This document shows, piece after piece, positions 6,134-6,447 of a stretch of DNA of 6,447 nt. Location: the NCBI GenBank assembly GCA_022701475.1, contig JAKOOI010000401.1, forward strand, positions 1 to 6,447. The letters are read 5' to 3'. How positions within the stretch are numbered: position 1 is the first letter of the stretch; each line of letters starts with the position of its first letter. Made by a program: the position numbers and the translations under genes. The DNA is from Weeksellaceae bacterium (GTDB taxonomy: Bacteria > Bacteroidota > Bacteroidia > Flavobacteriales > Weeksellaceae). The notes beneath the pieces were generated by a model. That model ran no database searches. It was given only the letters and a program-made list of their open reading frames with translations, and was not told where the DNA came from.

Positions 6134-6447
6134 ATGAAAGTAGTAGTAGGCCTCTCCGGAGGCGTGGACTCAAGTGTAACGGCCTATCTGTTACAGCAGC
6201 AGGGCCATGAAGTGGTGGCTTTGTTTATGAGAAACTGGAACGATGCTTCCGTCACCCTGGAAGACGAATGTCCGTGGATTGAAGACAGCAACGATGCCTT
6301 AATGGTTGCCCAAAAGCTGGGAATCCCTTTTCAGGTAATTGACATGAGTGATCTTTACAAAGAACGAATTGTGGATTACATGTTCGATGAGTATCAGAAA
6401 GGCAGAACCCCGAATCCTGATGTCCTCTGTAACCGTGAAGTGAAATT
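6134..6447 (+). CDS. mnmA: tRNA-specific 2-thiouridylase MnmA, N-terminal part (cut by window end)
   Basis: The frame from ATG 6134 stays open for 104 codons to the window end. [15 protein letters not shown] contains the PP-loop SGGVDSS (8-14), which binds ATP to adenylate the uridine. FMRNWND (31-37) follows the second strand. The stretch [15 protein letters not shown] (90-104) includes Cys99, which aligns with the first of the two catalytic cysteines (Cys102 in E. coli). MnmA puts the 2-thio group on the wobble uridine of Lys, Glu and Gln tRNAs in the cytosol, taking sulfur as a persulfide. The segment [16 protein letters not shown] (39-54) is the form seen in Bacteroidota enzymes. The start is supported because the family begins right before the PP-loop strand. 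The second catalytic cysteine and the tRNA-binding C-terminus lie beyond the window. Confidence 0.97.
   Translation, partial: MKVVVGLSGGVDSSVTAYLLQQQGHEVVALFMRNWNDASVTLEDECPWIEDSNDALMVAQKLGIPFQVIDMSDLYKERIVDYMFDEYQKGRTPNPDVLCNREVK

Noticed and set aside
6025..6210. Short plus and minus frames across the mnmA start
   Set aside because: They overlap the unambiguous PP-loop coding sequence of mnmA in other frames and have no independent support.
1..6447. Sulfur-trafficking gene cluster idea (sufE at one edge, mnmA at the other)
   Set aside because: The two genes are about 6 kb apart on opposite strands with unrelated operons and terminators between them, so the shared chemistry is most likely coincidental.

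Overview
The window looks like chromosomal DNA of a Bacteroidota bacterium, most likely a Weeksellaceae/Chryseobacterium-type flavobacterium. The ClpC protein has the form I associate with that group. Several gene starts are preceded by the flavobacterial -7 motif TAnnTTTG instead of a sigma-70 TATAAT box. Shine-Dalgarno sequences are weak, and A-rich leaders take their place. No mobile element, phage gene, CRISPR array, rRNA or tRNA is visible.

Left part (1-1551, minus strand): two genes are read leftward as a coupled pair. The first encodes a 75-residue three-helix membrane protein resembling YgjV/SemiSWEET proteins. Its stop codon overlaps by one base the start of a 367-residue family 4-type glycosyltransferase. 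Further left on the same strand, behind its own good promoter, lies the first 23 codons of sufE (Fe-S cluster sulfur transfer), cut by the window edge.

Middle (1552-4290, plus strand): a 150-base divergent intergenic region carries promoter candidates for both directions and a small inverted repeat just ahead of clpC. clpC is complete. It encodes the Hsp100 unfoldase of the ClpCP protease with every expected motif, and ends at a strong intrinsic terminator.

Right part (4291-5972, plus strand): a compact cluster encodes three exported proteins. They are a small lipoprotein, then two tandem paralogous secreted proteins of 182 and 187 residues from a family I do not recognise. The first junction is only 5 bases, no internal promoter is visible, and a perfect 11-bp hairpin terminator follows the last gene. 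This is the least explained and most interesting part of the window.

Right edge (5973-6447): a TATTTTTG promoter element precedes the start of mnmA, the tRNA 2-thiouridylase. It shows an intact PP-loop and the first catalytic cysteine, and is cut by the window end. Both edge genes belong to sulfur trafficking (SufE passes sulfur for Fe-S clusters, MnmA uses persulfide sulfur for tRNA), but they are about 6 kb apart on opposite strands, so I read this as coincidence.

Overall these are housekeeping genes around one accessory, probably lineage-specific, exported-protein operon. I found no convincing sign of a large undescribed system.
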